Source: Maribellus sediminis (lineage in GTDB: Bacteria; Bacteroidota; Bacteroidia; Bacteroidales; Prolixibacteraceae). From it: a stretch of DNA of 64,000 nucleotides. Both the position numbers and the translations under genes were made by a program. The notes beneath the pieces are model-generated. The model made no database searches. It was not told where the DNA came from and worked only from the letters and a program-made list of their open reading frames with translations. The stretch spans positions 744,001 through 808,000 of the forward strand of contig NZ_WXUB01000002.1 of NCBI RefSeq assembly GCF_011799805.1, in the 5' to 3' direction. Positions 24,606-33,156 of this stretch are shown piece by piece (position 1 is the stretch's first letter; each line of letters begins with the position of its first letter).

Positions 24606-25478
24606 ATGGATAAGAAAAAACTGACAGCGCTAATCAACCTCCTCGACGACCCCGACATTACTGTTTTTGGGATGGTTGAAAAGGAACTGCTCAAACAAAA
24701 TGATGATATTATTCCGGAACTGGAAAAGAAATGGGAAACAAGTTTCGATGAAAACGCACAGGAACGCATTGAAACCATCATTCAGAATATTCAGTTTAAG
24801 GAAACCAAAAGTCGCCTTAAGATGTGGCTTAAACGTAAGGAAGACGAACGCAGCCTGCTAAACGGTTTTTGCCATGTCGATCGGTTTCAATATCCCGACC
24901 TTAACCCGCTGAACCTTCAGATGAAAGTGGAGAACCTGCGGAAAACCATCTGGCTGGAGCTAAATAATTCGCTTACATTGCTTGAAAAGACTACCATTCT
25001 GAACCATTTTCTTTTTAATGTGCATGGTTACGGGGTAAACCTGAGCAATCCGCATTCGGCTCAGAATTGTTTTCTGAACCAGATTCTCGACACCAAAAAA
25101 GGGAATTCAGTTTCGATGAGTATTTTTTATACCATTATTGCCCGTCAACTCGAGTTACCTGCTCGCATGGTCGATTTCCCCAAGAATCCGCTGGTGGCCA
25201 TCGTAGATGCCAAGCTGGCACGCAAGGTGCACGGATCAACCCAAAATTCGGACGTATTGTTTTACATTAATCCATCGAACAAAGGGGCGATTACCAGCCG
25301 AAAAGAAATTGAATACCATTTAAAAAAGAACGATTACCAACCACTATTTGAATATACCGAACCCAAATCGGATGTTCTTTTTATTCAGCGTCTTCTCGAA
25401 TCTCTCGAGGAATCGTATCAGTCGCTGGGTTATTCCGAAAAAGAAGAAAAGGCGAAGATGTTGTTGAAACTTTTTTAA
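24606..25478 (+). CDS. SirB1/transglutaminase-like family protein
   Basis: A 290-residue protein. The N-terminal ~75 residues are helical, and a SirB1-type region follows (~100-220) with LLEKTTILNHFLFNVHGYGV, NCFLNQILDTKKGNSVSMSI and FYTIIARQLELPARMVDFPK. In SirB1 relatives the next motif is PGHFLV; here it reads PKNPLVA, so the His is lost. The Cys at the usual position (QNCFLNQ) is kept. The biochemical role of the family is not established. It directly follows the nucleoside phosphorylase gene (2-base gap) and the repeated frames of the C-terminus are mostly helical. Confidence 0.75.
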   Translation: MDKKKLTALINLLDDPDITVFGMVEKELLKQNDDIIPELEKKWETSFDENAQERIETIIQNIQFKETKSRLKMWLKRKEDERSLLNGFCHVDRFQYPDLNPLNLQMKVENLRKTIWLELNNSLTLLEKTTILNHFLFNVHGYGVNLSNPHSAQNCFLNQILDTKKGNSVSMSIFYTIIARQLELPARMVDFPKNPLVAIVDAKLARKVHGSTQNSDVLFYINPSNKGAITSRKEIEYHLKKNDYQPLFEYTEPKSDVLFIQRLLESLEESYQSLGYSEKEEKAKMLLKLF

Positions 25479-25837
25479 GGAATAACTGCTCCTATTAAAA
25501 TTTGTGGGATTAAAATAACGTCTGTACAATTAAGTTTTTTCTTTTCCTGCCGGAGGCTCTCATTTTTGCCTTGATGCAAAAACGAGACAAAAAAATCAAG
25601 GCTACTTTTTACCTTCACCTTTCATCTTCATTTTAGCTAAGTTCGGACGGGTGATTTCCTCGCACTCTCGGAACTTCCCGCTCTCACTAAGCTAAAATTT
25701 TGATTCTAGGATCGATAAAAAGAGGCCAACTTCAACATGAAACATATCCGGGAATAGTAGAAATCGGTAATATCTAAGATTTCACTCCATCTAGAATTTA
25801 TTGTGATCCTAAACTTATTTGCGTCAAATTCGGGCAC
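25479..25837. repeat. Intergenic palindromic mosaic
   Basis: A gap of about 360 bases without a gene. It contains the inverted pair GCCTTGAT (25568-25575) and ATCAAGGC (25595-25602) around GCAAAAACGAGACAAAAAA, then a larger pair TTTTAGCT...AGCTAAAA enclosing a GC-rich core (TCGGACGGGTGATTTCCTCG). The style is that of dispersed non-coding repeats of Bacteroidota; no second copy of this exact element was found here. Confidence 0.45.
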
Positions 25838-25866
25838 AAAAAAAGGCCTCTGTAACAGAGACCTTT
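25838..25866 (-). terminator. Terminator of rplS
   Basis: On the minus strand the hairpin AAAGGTCTCTG-TTA-CAGAGGCCTTT (one bulge) is followed by a run of seven T. It lies 20 bases after the rplS stop and has the classical intrinsic terminator layout. Confidence 0.8.
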
Positions 25867-25885
25867 CGTTTTGTATGCGTAATTC

Positions 25886-26233
25886 TTAGAATCTTTTTTC
25901 TTTGATACGGGCTTTTTTACCTGTAAGAGCACGCTGGTAGAAAATTCTTTTACGACGAACGCTACCACGTTTGTTGATTTCAATTGCATCGATAAAAGGC
26001 GATTGAATTGGGAAAATTCTTTCAACACCGATGTTACCCGACATTTTACGAATTGTAAACGTTTTGGTAGCACCCGATCCGCGCAACTGAATAACAACGC
26101 CACGGAAATTCTGAATTCTTTCTTTGTTACCTTCCCTGATCTTGTAACTTACGGTAATTGTGTCTCCCGCTCCGAATTTTGGGTATTCATTTGCTACCTC
26201 AAATTCCTTTTGTACTTCTTGAATTAAGTCCAT
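25886..26233 (-). CDS. rplS: 50S ribosomal protein L19
   Basis: A 115-residue protein with the full L19 pattern: MDLIQEVQKEFEVANEYPKF at the start, GDTITVSYKIREGNKERIQN, FRGVVIQLRGSGATKTFTIR, KMSGNIGVERIFPIQSPFID and a basic end RRKRIFYQRALTGKKARIKE. L19 sits at the 30S-50S interface of the ribosome. It is monocistronic here, with a clear promoter, a hairpin-containing leader and its own terminator, instead of the rpsP-rimM-trmD-rplS operon known from many other bacteria. Confidence 0.97.
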   Translation of the reverse strand: MDLIQEVQKEFEVANEYPKFGAGDTITVSYKIREGNKERIQNFRGVVIQLRGSGATKTFTIRKMSGNIGVERIFPIQSPFIDAIEINKRGSVRRKRIFYQRALTGKKARIKEKRF

Positions 26234-26263
26234 TTTCTATTTCTTTTATAAGTTGGCAATGTA

Positions 26264-26281
26264 ATTCGTCACCTGACGAAT
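26264..26281 (-). promoter_or_regulatory. Leader hairpin of rplS (possible ribosomal-protein leader)
   Basis: ATTCGTCA-CC-TGACGAAT is a perfect 8-base-pair palindrome, 31 bases before the rplS start codon and inside the short transcribed leader. Ribosomal-protein mRNAs in Bacteroidota often carry such structures for autoregulation; that L19 binds it is inference. Confidence 0.45.
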
Positions 26282-26303
26282 AAGAGATTGCATAAAATCG
26301 GCT

Positions 26304-26334
26304 GCAAAAATAGTATTTTTTTTATTACTCCAAA
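26304..26334 (-). promoter_or_regulatory. Promoter of rplS
   Basis: Read on the minus strand, TTTGG (26330-26334) and TATTTTTGC (26304-26312) match the Bacteroidota -33 TTTG and -7 TAnnTTTG elements, with a spacer of 17-18 bases. Transcription would start near 26298, giving a leader of about 65 bases that includes the hairpin. Confidence 0.6.
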
Positions 26335-26436
26335 CTTATTCTTATGTTGATTTGAAGTTTTATTTTATTGAATGTCAGAAGATACAGTAAAAAAGCAGAA
26401 AATCAAAACGAATTTCTGCTCTTTTACCCCACTCAA

Positions 26437-29400
26437 TTATTTCACTTTAAAACCTTCAGGGCGTTTCCAACGCATTGGTGCCGGCGGCTCGGGTTTCATA
26501 TGAAATTCTTCTGTTTTCAGTTTATCCAGAGCTACTTCCACGGCTTTTTCAAGTTGCGGATCATGTCCCTCCAGAACCAGTTTCGGTTCCTGTATTACCT
26601 CTACATCCGGAGAAATTCCTTCGCCTTCAACTGCCCAATGTCCATCCACATCGAAGAATCCACCACGCGGAGCAACAATTCTTCCGCCATCAATCAGAGG
26701 AGGCGTATCCCAGGTTCCAACCAGGCCGCCCCAGGTCCGGGTACCTACCAGTGGTCCAATATTTTTCTCTTTGAACATATAAGGCAACAAGTCTCCACCC
26801 GATCCGGCGCGTTCGTTAATGATCATCACTTTGGGCCCCCAGATTCCGGCCATTGGTGTAGTCCACGGACGGTTATCGTTGGCCTTGCTGTTAAAGTAAC
26901 CCAACAAGGTGCGCGACATTACATCGATCATGTAGTCGGCGGCCGAACCACCACCGTTGTTTCGTTCATCCAGTACTACACCTTTTTTATCCTGCTGGGC
27001 GAAATAGTAGCGGTTGAATGATGCAAATCCCGGCCCACTTGTATTAGGCAGATAAACGTATGCCAGCCTTCCGCCCGAAAGTTCATCTACTTTGCGTCGA
27101 TTATTCTCGACCCAATCGATACTTCTCAGCGAACGATCGCTGGAAACCGGTTCTACCGTAATTTCTTTTGCTCCTTCCATTGATGGAGTTGAGTTAACTG
27201 TCAGGATGGTTTGTCGGCCGGCTGTTTGTTCAAACAAACTAAACGGGTTGGTTGGTGCTTTTAACTCGGTTCCGTTTACCGCAAGCAGGTAATCACCTTC
27301 CTTGACGGCTAAACCCGGAGCCGAAAGCGGTGCTTTTGTATCCGGATTCCAGTTTTCGGCGGTATAAATCTTGCTGATTTTATAATAGCCGTCGACTTCT
27401 TCAAAATCGCAACCAAGAAGGCCAATCGGCACATTATCGATGTTGGGCATATCGCCGCCCGAAACATAGGAGTGTCCAATCGAAACTTCTCCACTGATCA
27501 TATCGATAATATAATTCATGTCGGTGCGATGGCGAGCCGATTTCACCCAGGGAGAATACCATTCGTATATTTTATCCCACGGAGCACCGTGTACATTATC
27601 AACGTAAAGGAAGTCGCGCATAAAACGCCACGAATCATCGAACATTTGCTGATACTCTTCGGTGGGAATTATTTTAATCTTCAAGTTGGTTTCAAGCTTT
27701 CCGTCGCCGTTTTTAGGCTTCGACTTCGTATCAACTATAGCCCAGCTACTGCCTTGTTTAACCAGCATATTTTTGCCATCGACCGAAGTTGTTGCACTGC
27801 TGACGCCACTTAAAAATTCGTCGGCTTTATTTTCCTTAGCTTCGTATTTGTGCAATACAAGTCCTCTTTCGTTCGGAACCCTTTCGGCTACAAAAACGGT
27901 TTTTTCAGGGCCGGCAACAAGTCCCGCATAATTTCGCCCGGGCATATTCAAGGCCACAATGCGTTCAGCCAATCCTTCTTCATCAATAGTAACTGAAATC
28001 TCATCATCTTTTTTCTGATCAGCTTTCTCTTCGTCATTACTGTCTTTATCAGCTTTATCCTCTTTTTCAGCTTTAATCTCCTCATCATCGCTGGTAGGCA
28101 AAATGGGTGATTCTCCATCTTTTGACAAAACAATACAATAAAGGCTTCGTGTTAAATCCGGGTCGTAAGAGCTCATATCGAGCCAGCCGGTATGCAAACC
28201 GTAATTGGTACTTGCCAGAATATATAAGTATTTTCCGCTAACATCCCAGGCCGGAGTCAGCACATCAGCCATTCCATCGGTAAGTTGCACAGTTTCTTCA
28301 GAATAAATATCGTAAGCAAAAACAGCTTTAAAACTGCTGTTCAACTGGCGGGCATACGCAATCCACTTACTGTCGGGCGACCATTTTGGCTGCATTTCGC
28401 GATCGGGATGTGCAAAAGCATCGGTTGCTACTTTCGTAACATCGCCGGTTTCCAGTTCGATGTACCAGATGTTATAATCGGTATCGGTATAAGCGATTTT
28501 CTTTCCATCGGGCGACCATTCCGGACGGAAAAAGTAGGTCGGATTTTTCAAAGTATACACTTTCTGATCCTCACCAAACTGATCGGCAACCACCAGTTTA
28601 TATTCGCCACTTTCGTCGTTAAACCAGGCAATTTGGTCACCTAGGGGCGACCACACGGGATAACGGTCGGCCACGCCCGAGGTATTTGTAATGTTGCGCC
28701 AGGTTCCTTTCTCCTTCGGAACGGTAAATAGTTCGCCACGGTATTCGAAAACGGCACGTTTGCCATTTGGCGAAATGTTGGCATTGGTCAGATTACTTCC
28801 GCTGACACTCTCCCAACGCTCACGTGCAAAATTCATATCACCTTTTACATGTATCACCAACTGCTTCGTATCGCCGGTTTCAGGATTTAACAGATGCAGG
28901 TAACCGCCACACTCGTACACGATGGCATCTTTGCAGGCATCCTGACTTTTGATATCGAACTGAGCTTCGTGAGTTATCTGTTTTTCATCTCCGGTTTTCG
29001 GATCGAACATCCAGATATTGCTGGCATAATCCCGTTCCGACAAGTAATACACTTTATTGTTGAACCACACCGGATCGAGGTGACGTTCTTTGGTTGGTTG
29101 TGGAGTGCGTTTTAAATCCTTGGTTTTCATATCCACAATCCAGATCGGCATGGCCTGTCCGCCGCGATAATTTCGCCATTCGGGGTCCCAGAAAGTAATT
29201 GGAACATAAGCAATCTGCTTTCCATCAGGCGAAATTTCGCCAAAGGCTGCCCTCGGAATATCAATAGCTTTTGGCAATCCGCCCTGCATTCCAACGGTAA
29301 AAAACTTGCTGGTTTGTGTCGGACGGCCTTCTCTGCCCGAACGAAACATCACTTCTCCTTCTGGTGTCCATCCCTGAACCACATCAGCACCGGGATGCCA

Positions 29401-29706
29401 GGTTAATCTTTTGGGAGAACCTCCTTCTCCCGGAATGACATAGACATCGGTATTTCCATCGTATTGTGCCGAAAACGCGATCCATTTTTCATCAGGCGAA
29501 AAATGCGGATTGGATTCCTGACCTTCGTTGCTTGTCATTCGAATGGCGTCTCCCCCATTCCGATCCACTTTCCAAAGGTCGTTGGCATAAACAAAAACGA
29601 TACTTTCGGCCGAAATTGTGGGTTCACGTAACAACTGTGTTCCCCGAGCATTTGTCGTATTCACAGTTATTCCGAACAAAAAAAGAACAGTGCAGAAAAA
29701 TTTCAT
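26437..29706 (-). CDS. Tricorn-like S41 serine protease, exported
   Basis: A 1089-residue protein with a signal peptide (MKFFCTVLFLFGITVNTTNA). The first ~650 residues hold TolB/PD40-type propeller repeats (SNPHFSPDEKWIAFSAQYDG, PEWSPDGKKIAYTDTDYNIW, PKWSPDSKWIAYARQL), interrupted near 560-600 by an acidic/lysine-rich loop (EEIKAEKEDKADKDSNDEEK). A core/PDZ region follows (~760-860, IGLLGCDFEEVDGYYKI) and then the S41 catalytic domain with the nucleophile Ser in NERAGSGGDLLPY. This is the tricorn architecture, which degrades peptides to short products. Bacteroidota members are periplasmic. Single gene, no partner nearby. Confidence 0.93.
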   Translation of the reverse strand: MKFFCTVLFLFGITVNTTNARGTQLLREPTISAESIVFVYANDLWKVDRNGGDAIRMTSNEGQESNPHFSPDEKWIAFSAQYDGNTDVYVIPGEGGSPKRLTWHPGADVVQGWTPEGEVMFRSGREGRPTQTSKFFTVGMQGGLPKAIDIPRAAFGEISPDGKQIAYVPITFWDPEWRNYRGGQAMPIWIVDMKTKDLKRTPQPTKERHLDPVWFNNKVYYLSERDYASNIWMFDPKTGDEKQITHEAQFDIKSQDACKDAIVYECGGYLHLLNPETGDTKQLVIHVKGDMNFARERWESVSGSNLTNANISPNGKRAVFEYRGELFTVPKEKGTWRNITNTSGVADRYPVWSPLGDQIAWFNDESGEYKLVVADQFGEDQKVYTLKNPTYFFRPEWSPDGKKIAYTDTDYNIWYIELETGDVTKVATDAFAHPDREMQPKWSPDSKWIAYARQLNSSFKAVFAYDIYSEETVQLTDGMADVLTPAWDVSGKYLYILASTNYGLHTGWLDMSSYDPDLTRSLYCIVLSKDGESPILPTSDDEEIKAEKEDKADKDSNDEEKADQKKDDEISVTIDEEGLAERIVALNMPGRNYAGLVAGPEKTVFVAERVPNERGLVLHKYEAKENKADEFLSGVSSATTSVDGKNMLVKQGSSWAIVDTKSKPKNGDGKLETNLKIKIIPTEEYQQMFDDSWRFMRDFLYVDNVHGAPWDKIYEWYSPWVKSARHRTDMNYIIDMISGEVSIGHSYVSGGDMPNIDNVPIGLLGCDFEEVDGYYKISKIYTAENWNPDTKAPLSAPGLAVKEGDYLLAVNGTELKAPTNPFSLFEQTAGRQTILTVNSTPSMEGAKEITVEPVSSDRSLRSIDWVENNRRKVDELSGGRLAYVYLPNTSGPGFASFNRYYFAQQDKKGVVLDERNNGGGSAADYMIDVMSRTLLGYFNSKANDNRPWTTPMAGIWGPKVMIINERAGSGGDLLPYMFKEKNIGPLVGTRTWGGLVGTWDTPPLIDGGRIVAPRGGFFDVDGHWAVEGEGISPDVEVIQEPKLVLEGHDPQLEKAVEVALDKLKTEEFHMKPEPPAPMRWKRPEGFKVK

Positions 29707-29970
29707 ATTGTTTGTCTTTTAGTTATAGAATGAATAAAAATAACAATTAATGGGTGTTCAGGTTGCGATATCTATAATATGTTAATAATAGAAATATTAT
29801 TATTGCATTTAGAACATATCCTATTCTTTTTTGCGAGATTTCAAAAAATAACCGAACTTACTAAAGTTTTCTACAATAGAACCGAACAATCTTTCTATGT
29901 AGGTTTAGCAATTGAACATTAAGTTTAACATATTGTTTTAAATCAAAATTGTTAATATTCGCAATATCTG

Positions 29971-32604
29971 ATGCTTCATACTAAACTAAATAGACCGAAA
30001 ATTTATAACGATCTTTTAGTTAGACGACGTCTAATTGAAAAATTAGAAAAATCCAAACATCAACCGTTAATAGTAATATCGGCTCCTACAGGATACGGCA
30101 AGAGCGTTATTATAAGTCAGTGGCTTGAGCATAGTGAAAATAATTTTGCTTGGCTATCTCTGGATAAAAGTATGAGTGATTCAGCTGCTTTCATTTCGTA
30201 TTTTGCTGCAGCGCTTGAAAAATGCAGTTCAGTTGAAATGCCGGAATTGAAAAACCTGAATCAGGATTACCATTTTCTTTCGTGGGAATCAATTATTGAT
30301 AAAATTATCAATAAAATTAACGAGTTAAAAGACCCAATTCGGCTGATTCTTGATGACTACCATTTGATCAGGAATGAGCAGATCCACATGCTGATCGACG
30401 CCATAATCAGTGAAAACATCAACAACTTTCACATGGTTATCATTACACGGAGAGATCCTCCTCTTCAATTGCGGGAGCTTCGACTATATCAAAAAATGCT
30501 GGAGCTTAGGATTAGAGACCTCAGATTTAACGAGGATGAAATTGCAGAGCTCCTGGCAATGGAGCATAATACCCATTTCTTGAAAGATGAAATTACAGAA
30601 CTTTTTAATAAAACTGAAGGTTGGATATTGGCTATCAGATTGATAATGATGACAAGGTCGCTTCTGGTGTTGGAGGATAGAAAGGTGGAAAAAGGATTCT
30701 TAACCAGCGATTTGGATATGCTGGTGGATCACATTGGTGAAAACCTGGAACCTGACTTTTTTAAACAGGTGCAGCTCTGTTCTCTCCTTGACCAATTTAA
30801 TGAGGATCTCATCGACTCAGTTTTTACCTATGCTTTTAAAAATTCAGACGGAGCAGGGATTTTCCTTGCAAAACTGAAGGATTTAAATCTTTTTCTTATC
30901 GCAACTAAGGATAAAGGAGCCTGGTTTAGGTTCCATCATTTATTTGGAGATATCCTTAGGAGGCGGCTGGAGAGAAATGAACCAGAAATCATTAAACCTC
31001 TGTACATTCATATAAGTTCCTGGTTTGCAGGCAAGGGTCTTATTGATGAGGCAATTCATTATATGGTTATGGCTCAAGAATACGATATGGCTGTCGATCT
31101 GATTGAACAGCATACTATCTCAAAATTTGAGTTAGGCGAATGGTGGGTTGTGAAAAGGTGGTTAGAAAATATTCCTGAAGAAATACGAATGAGCAATGTA
31201 GATTTGTTGTTAATAGAATTATATTTTTGTCAGGAAACATATGAAGTTAAGGAATTTTCTTTTTTATTAGAAACTCTTGAGAAACTTGGTGTTAAAAACT
31301 CTAGCGCAAAGAATCAATCGCTTTACCTATATCATTTGGGCTATTATTTAGCTTATATTAGGCCTAATCCTGAAAAAGCTCTAGAGTGTCTGGAACAATC
31401 CAAATCTTTGCATCATGACGAAACAGGTATGTTTGGTGCGCGCAGAGAGTTAATAACGGCAAACACAAGACAAATGCTGGGTAAAACAGCTTTGGCTTTG
31501 AAACTTCTTGATGAGCATGATAAAAACTTTCAGTATGCTTCTGTAATGCATATGCGTTCATTGCATGCCAGGATATATGTTCATTTACTCTCCGGAAATT
31601 TTAAAGAAGCAGTGTTTGAATCTGAAAAATTTCATTTTATCGCCAAGAAGGGTGAATTGAAAATTTTAAGAGCGTGGAGTTTGTATTTGCATGGCAATAG
31701 TGCCTTTCAGACAGCAAATTTGGAATATGCGTCTCAATTCCTTAGAGAGGTTATAAGCTATGACAAGGTTTTTAATTATCGTGTATATTTTGATGCTTTG
31801 GCAGGATTAGTTTTATCGTATTCTCTAGAAGGAGATACCAAAGGAGCTGAGTCCTTAATTATAACAATGGAACAAATGACTGCAAAATTTAAAAATCCAA
31901 AGTTCCAGTCCTATACACGCTCTGTAAAAGCAAGGGTTAATCTGCATAAAGGATTGGGAGGTATGGAGTTGGAGTGGGCTCAAATGAATTGGGACAAGCA
32001 AACTCAAGAACCGTATTTGTTCTTGATGGATGTGCCTAGCCTAACCAAAATCAGTATCATCGTAAGCCATGGAACTATCTTACAGGTAGAGGAAGCACTT
32101 CACGTACTTGCCGAAGTGAAAGCTCATCTGGACAGCTTTCATAACAGGTATCATGATGTAGATATTGAGTTGCTTAAGGCAATGGCACTGCTGCGGGTTG
32201 GAAGAAAAGAACTTGCTAAAGAGTCGCTAAAAAATGCCTTGATAATTGCTGAAAAGAATAACATTATAAGACCGATTATGGAAGCATACCTGGTTATGCC
32301 ATCCTTGTTGGAGTTGGTGGATCAATCCGTTTCATCCCGCAGAATCTTGTCCCGAATAGGATTAAAATCATCAAACAATGAACTCCCGCCCGTCTCATAT
32401 TCTAAAACTGATGTATTATCCCTTCGCGAGCAGCAAGTTATCCGGAACATCGCAAAAGGACTCCGCAACAAAGAGATAGCCTTGCAACTCAATATTTCAA
32501 CGGAAACTGTGAAAAGACACCTGACTAATATCTATCGTAAACTCGACGTTCCCAATCGCACTTCCATGCTCAATAAAGCACGGAATATGAATATCTTATC
32601 CTAA
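29971..32604 (+). CDS. MalT-like LuxR-family transcriptional activator
   Basis: An 877-residue STAND-type regulator. The N-terminal NTPase has Walker A APTGYGKS at 38-45 and Walker B-like IRLILDDYHLI. A winged-helix part and ~400 residues of TPR-like helical repeats follow. The C-terminus (~805-877) is a LuxR/GerE HTH: SLREQQVIRNIAKGLRNKEI, then STETVKRHLTNIYRKLDVPN. Such proteins oligomerise when ATP and an inducer bind. It is AT-rich compared with the genes that follow and lies at the upstream edge of the peptide-hydrolase cluster on the same strand, so it is the likely activator (inference). Its own 3' end is duplicated and decayed just downstream. Confidence 0.92.
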   Translation: MLHTKLNRPKIYNDLLVRRRLIEKLEKSKHQPLIVISAPTGYGKSVIISQWLEHSENNFAWLSLDKSMSDSAAFISYFAAALEKCSSVEMPELKNLNQDYHFLSWESIIDKIINKINELKDPIRLILDDYHLIRNEQIHMLIDAIISENINNFHMVIITRRDPPLQLRELRLYQKMLELRIRDLRFNEDEIAELLAMEHNTHFLKDEITELFNKTEGWILAIRLIMMTRSLLVLEDRKVEKGFLTSDLDMLVDHIGENLEPDFFKQVQLCSLLDQFNEDLIDSVFTYAFKNSDGAGIFLAKLKDLNLFLIATKDKGAWFRFHHLFGDILRRRLERNEPEIIKPLYIHISSWFAGKGLIDEAIHYMVMAQEYDMAVDLIEQHTISKFELGEWWVVKRWLENIPEEIRMSNVDLLLIELYFCQETYEVKEFSFLLETLEKLGVKNSSAKNQSLYLYHLGYYLAYIRPNPEKALECLEQSKSLHHDETGMFGARRELITANTRQMLGKTALALKLLDEHDKNFQYASVMHMRSLHARIYVHLLSGNFKEAVFESEKFHFIAKKGELKILRAWSLYLHGNSAFQTANLEYASQFLREVISYDKVFNYRVYFDALAGLVLSYSLEGDTKGAESLIITMEQMTAKFKNPKFQSYTRSVKARVNLHKGLGGMELEWAQMNWDKQTQEPYLFLMDVPSLTKISIIVSHGTILQVEEALHVLAEVKAHLDSFHNRYHDVDIELLKAMALLRVGRKELAKESLKNALIIAEKNNIIRPIMEAYLVMPSLLELVDQSVSSRRILSRIGLKSSNNELPPVSYSKTDVLSLREQQVIRNIAKGLRNKEIALQLNISTETVKRHLTNIYRKLDVPNRTSMLNKARNMNILS

Positions 32605-32636
32605 TAACCCTACCTTTTTGCGACGTAAGTGCGATA

Positions 32637-32965
32637 TCCCGAATAGATTTAAAATCATCAAATAATACCAATACATATTCAAAGTGCATTTAGAAGTGAA
32701 ACGCGCTAAAGGCGCATTTTGAATAGTAATCGGTATAACGTCCTTCCGCCCGTCTCATATTCTAAAACTTTTAGAATTAACTCTTGGCAAGCAACAAGGA
32801 GATAGCCCTGCAACTCCATATTTCAACGGTGACAGTGAAAAGTCACCTGACCAATATCTATGGCAACCCGACGTTCCCAATGGCACTTCCATGCTCAATA
32901 AAGCATGGAATATGAATATCTTATCCTAAAAATCACACCTTTTTACAACTTTAGTGTGATGCATT
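32637..32965 (+). pseudogene. Decayed tandem copy of the MalT-like gene's 3' end
   Basis: A segment of about 287 bases (32351-32637) of the regulator gene, including its LuxR HTH codons, stop and ~35 downstream bases, is repeated immediately after itself. The second copy keeps long matches such as CCGCCCGTCTCATATTCTAA and TTCCATGCTCAATAAAGCA, but has a deletion of about 35 bases in the HTH part, many substitutions, and an inserted ~70-base palindromic element. It cannot encode a working domain. The rest of the gap to 33156 is AT-rich without a gene. Confidence 0.8.
32666..32735. mobile_element. Short MITE-like element, copy 1
   Basis: The ends are TA-CCAAT and ATCGG-TA (imperfect inverted repeats, flanked by TA on both sides), with an internal palindrome ATTCAAA...TTTGAAT. 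It interrupts the duplicated MalT 3' segment exactly between matching flanks, which shows that it was inserted. TA at both ends recalls the target of IS630/Tc1-type transposases. A longer relative lies at 55459-55583. Confidence 0.55.
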
Positions 32966-33156
32966 AAACCTATTTGTTGTCTTAACTTGTAGGAGATAAC
33001 TATCTGTTAGTATTATTTATTAAGGTTAACACGAACAATAATTACAGGACTAACGCAGCAGATAACTATTATAAAAAAGTGAGAACATAAAAAATGAAAT
33101 TGACAAGCTGAAAAACACTTTAAACTAAAAACACTTTTTAATTTAAATCAAACCTT

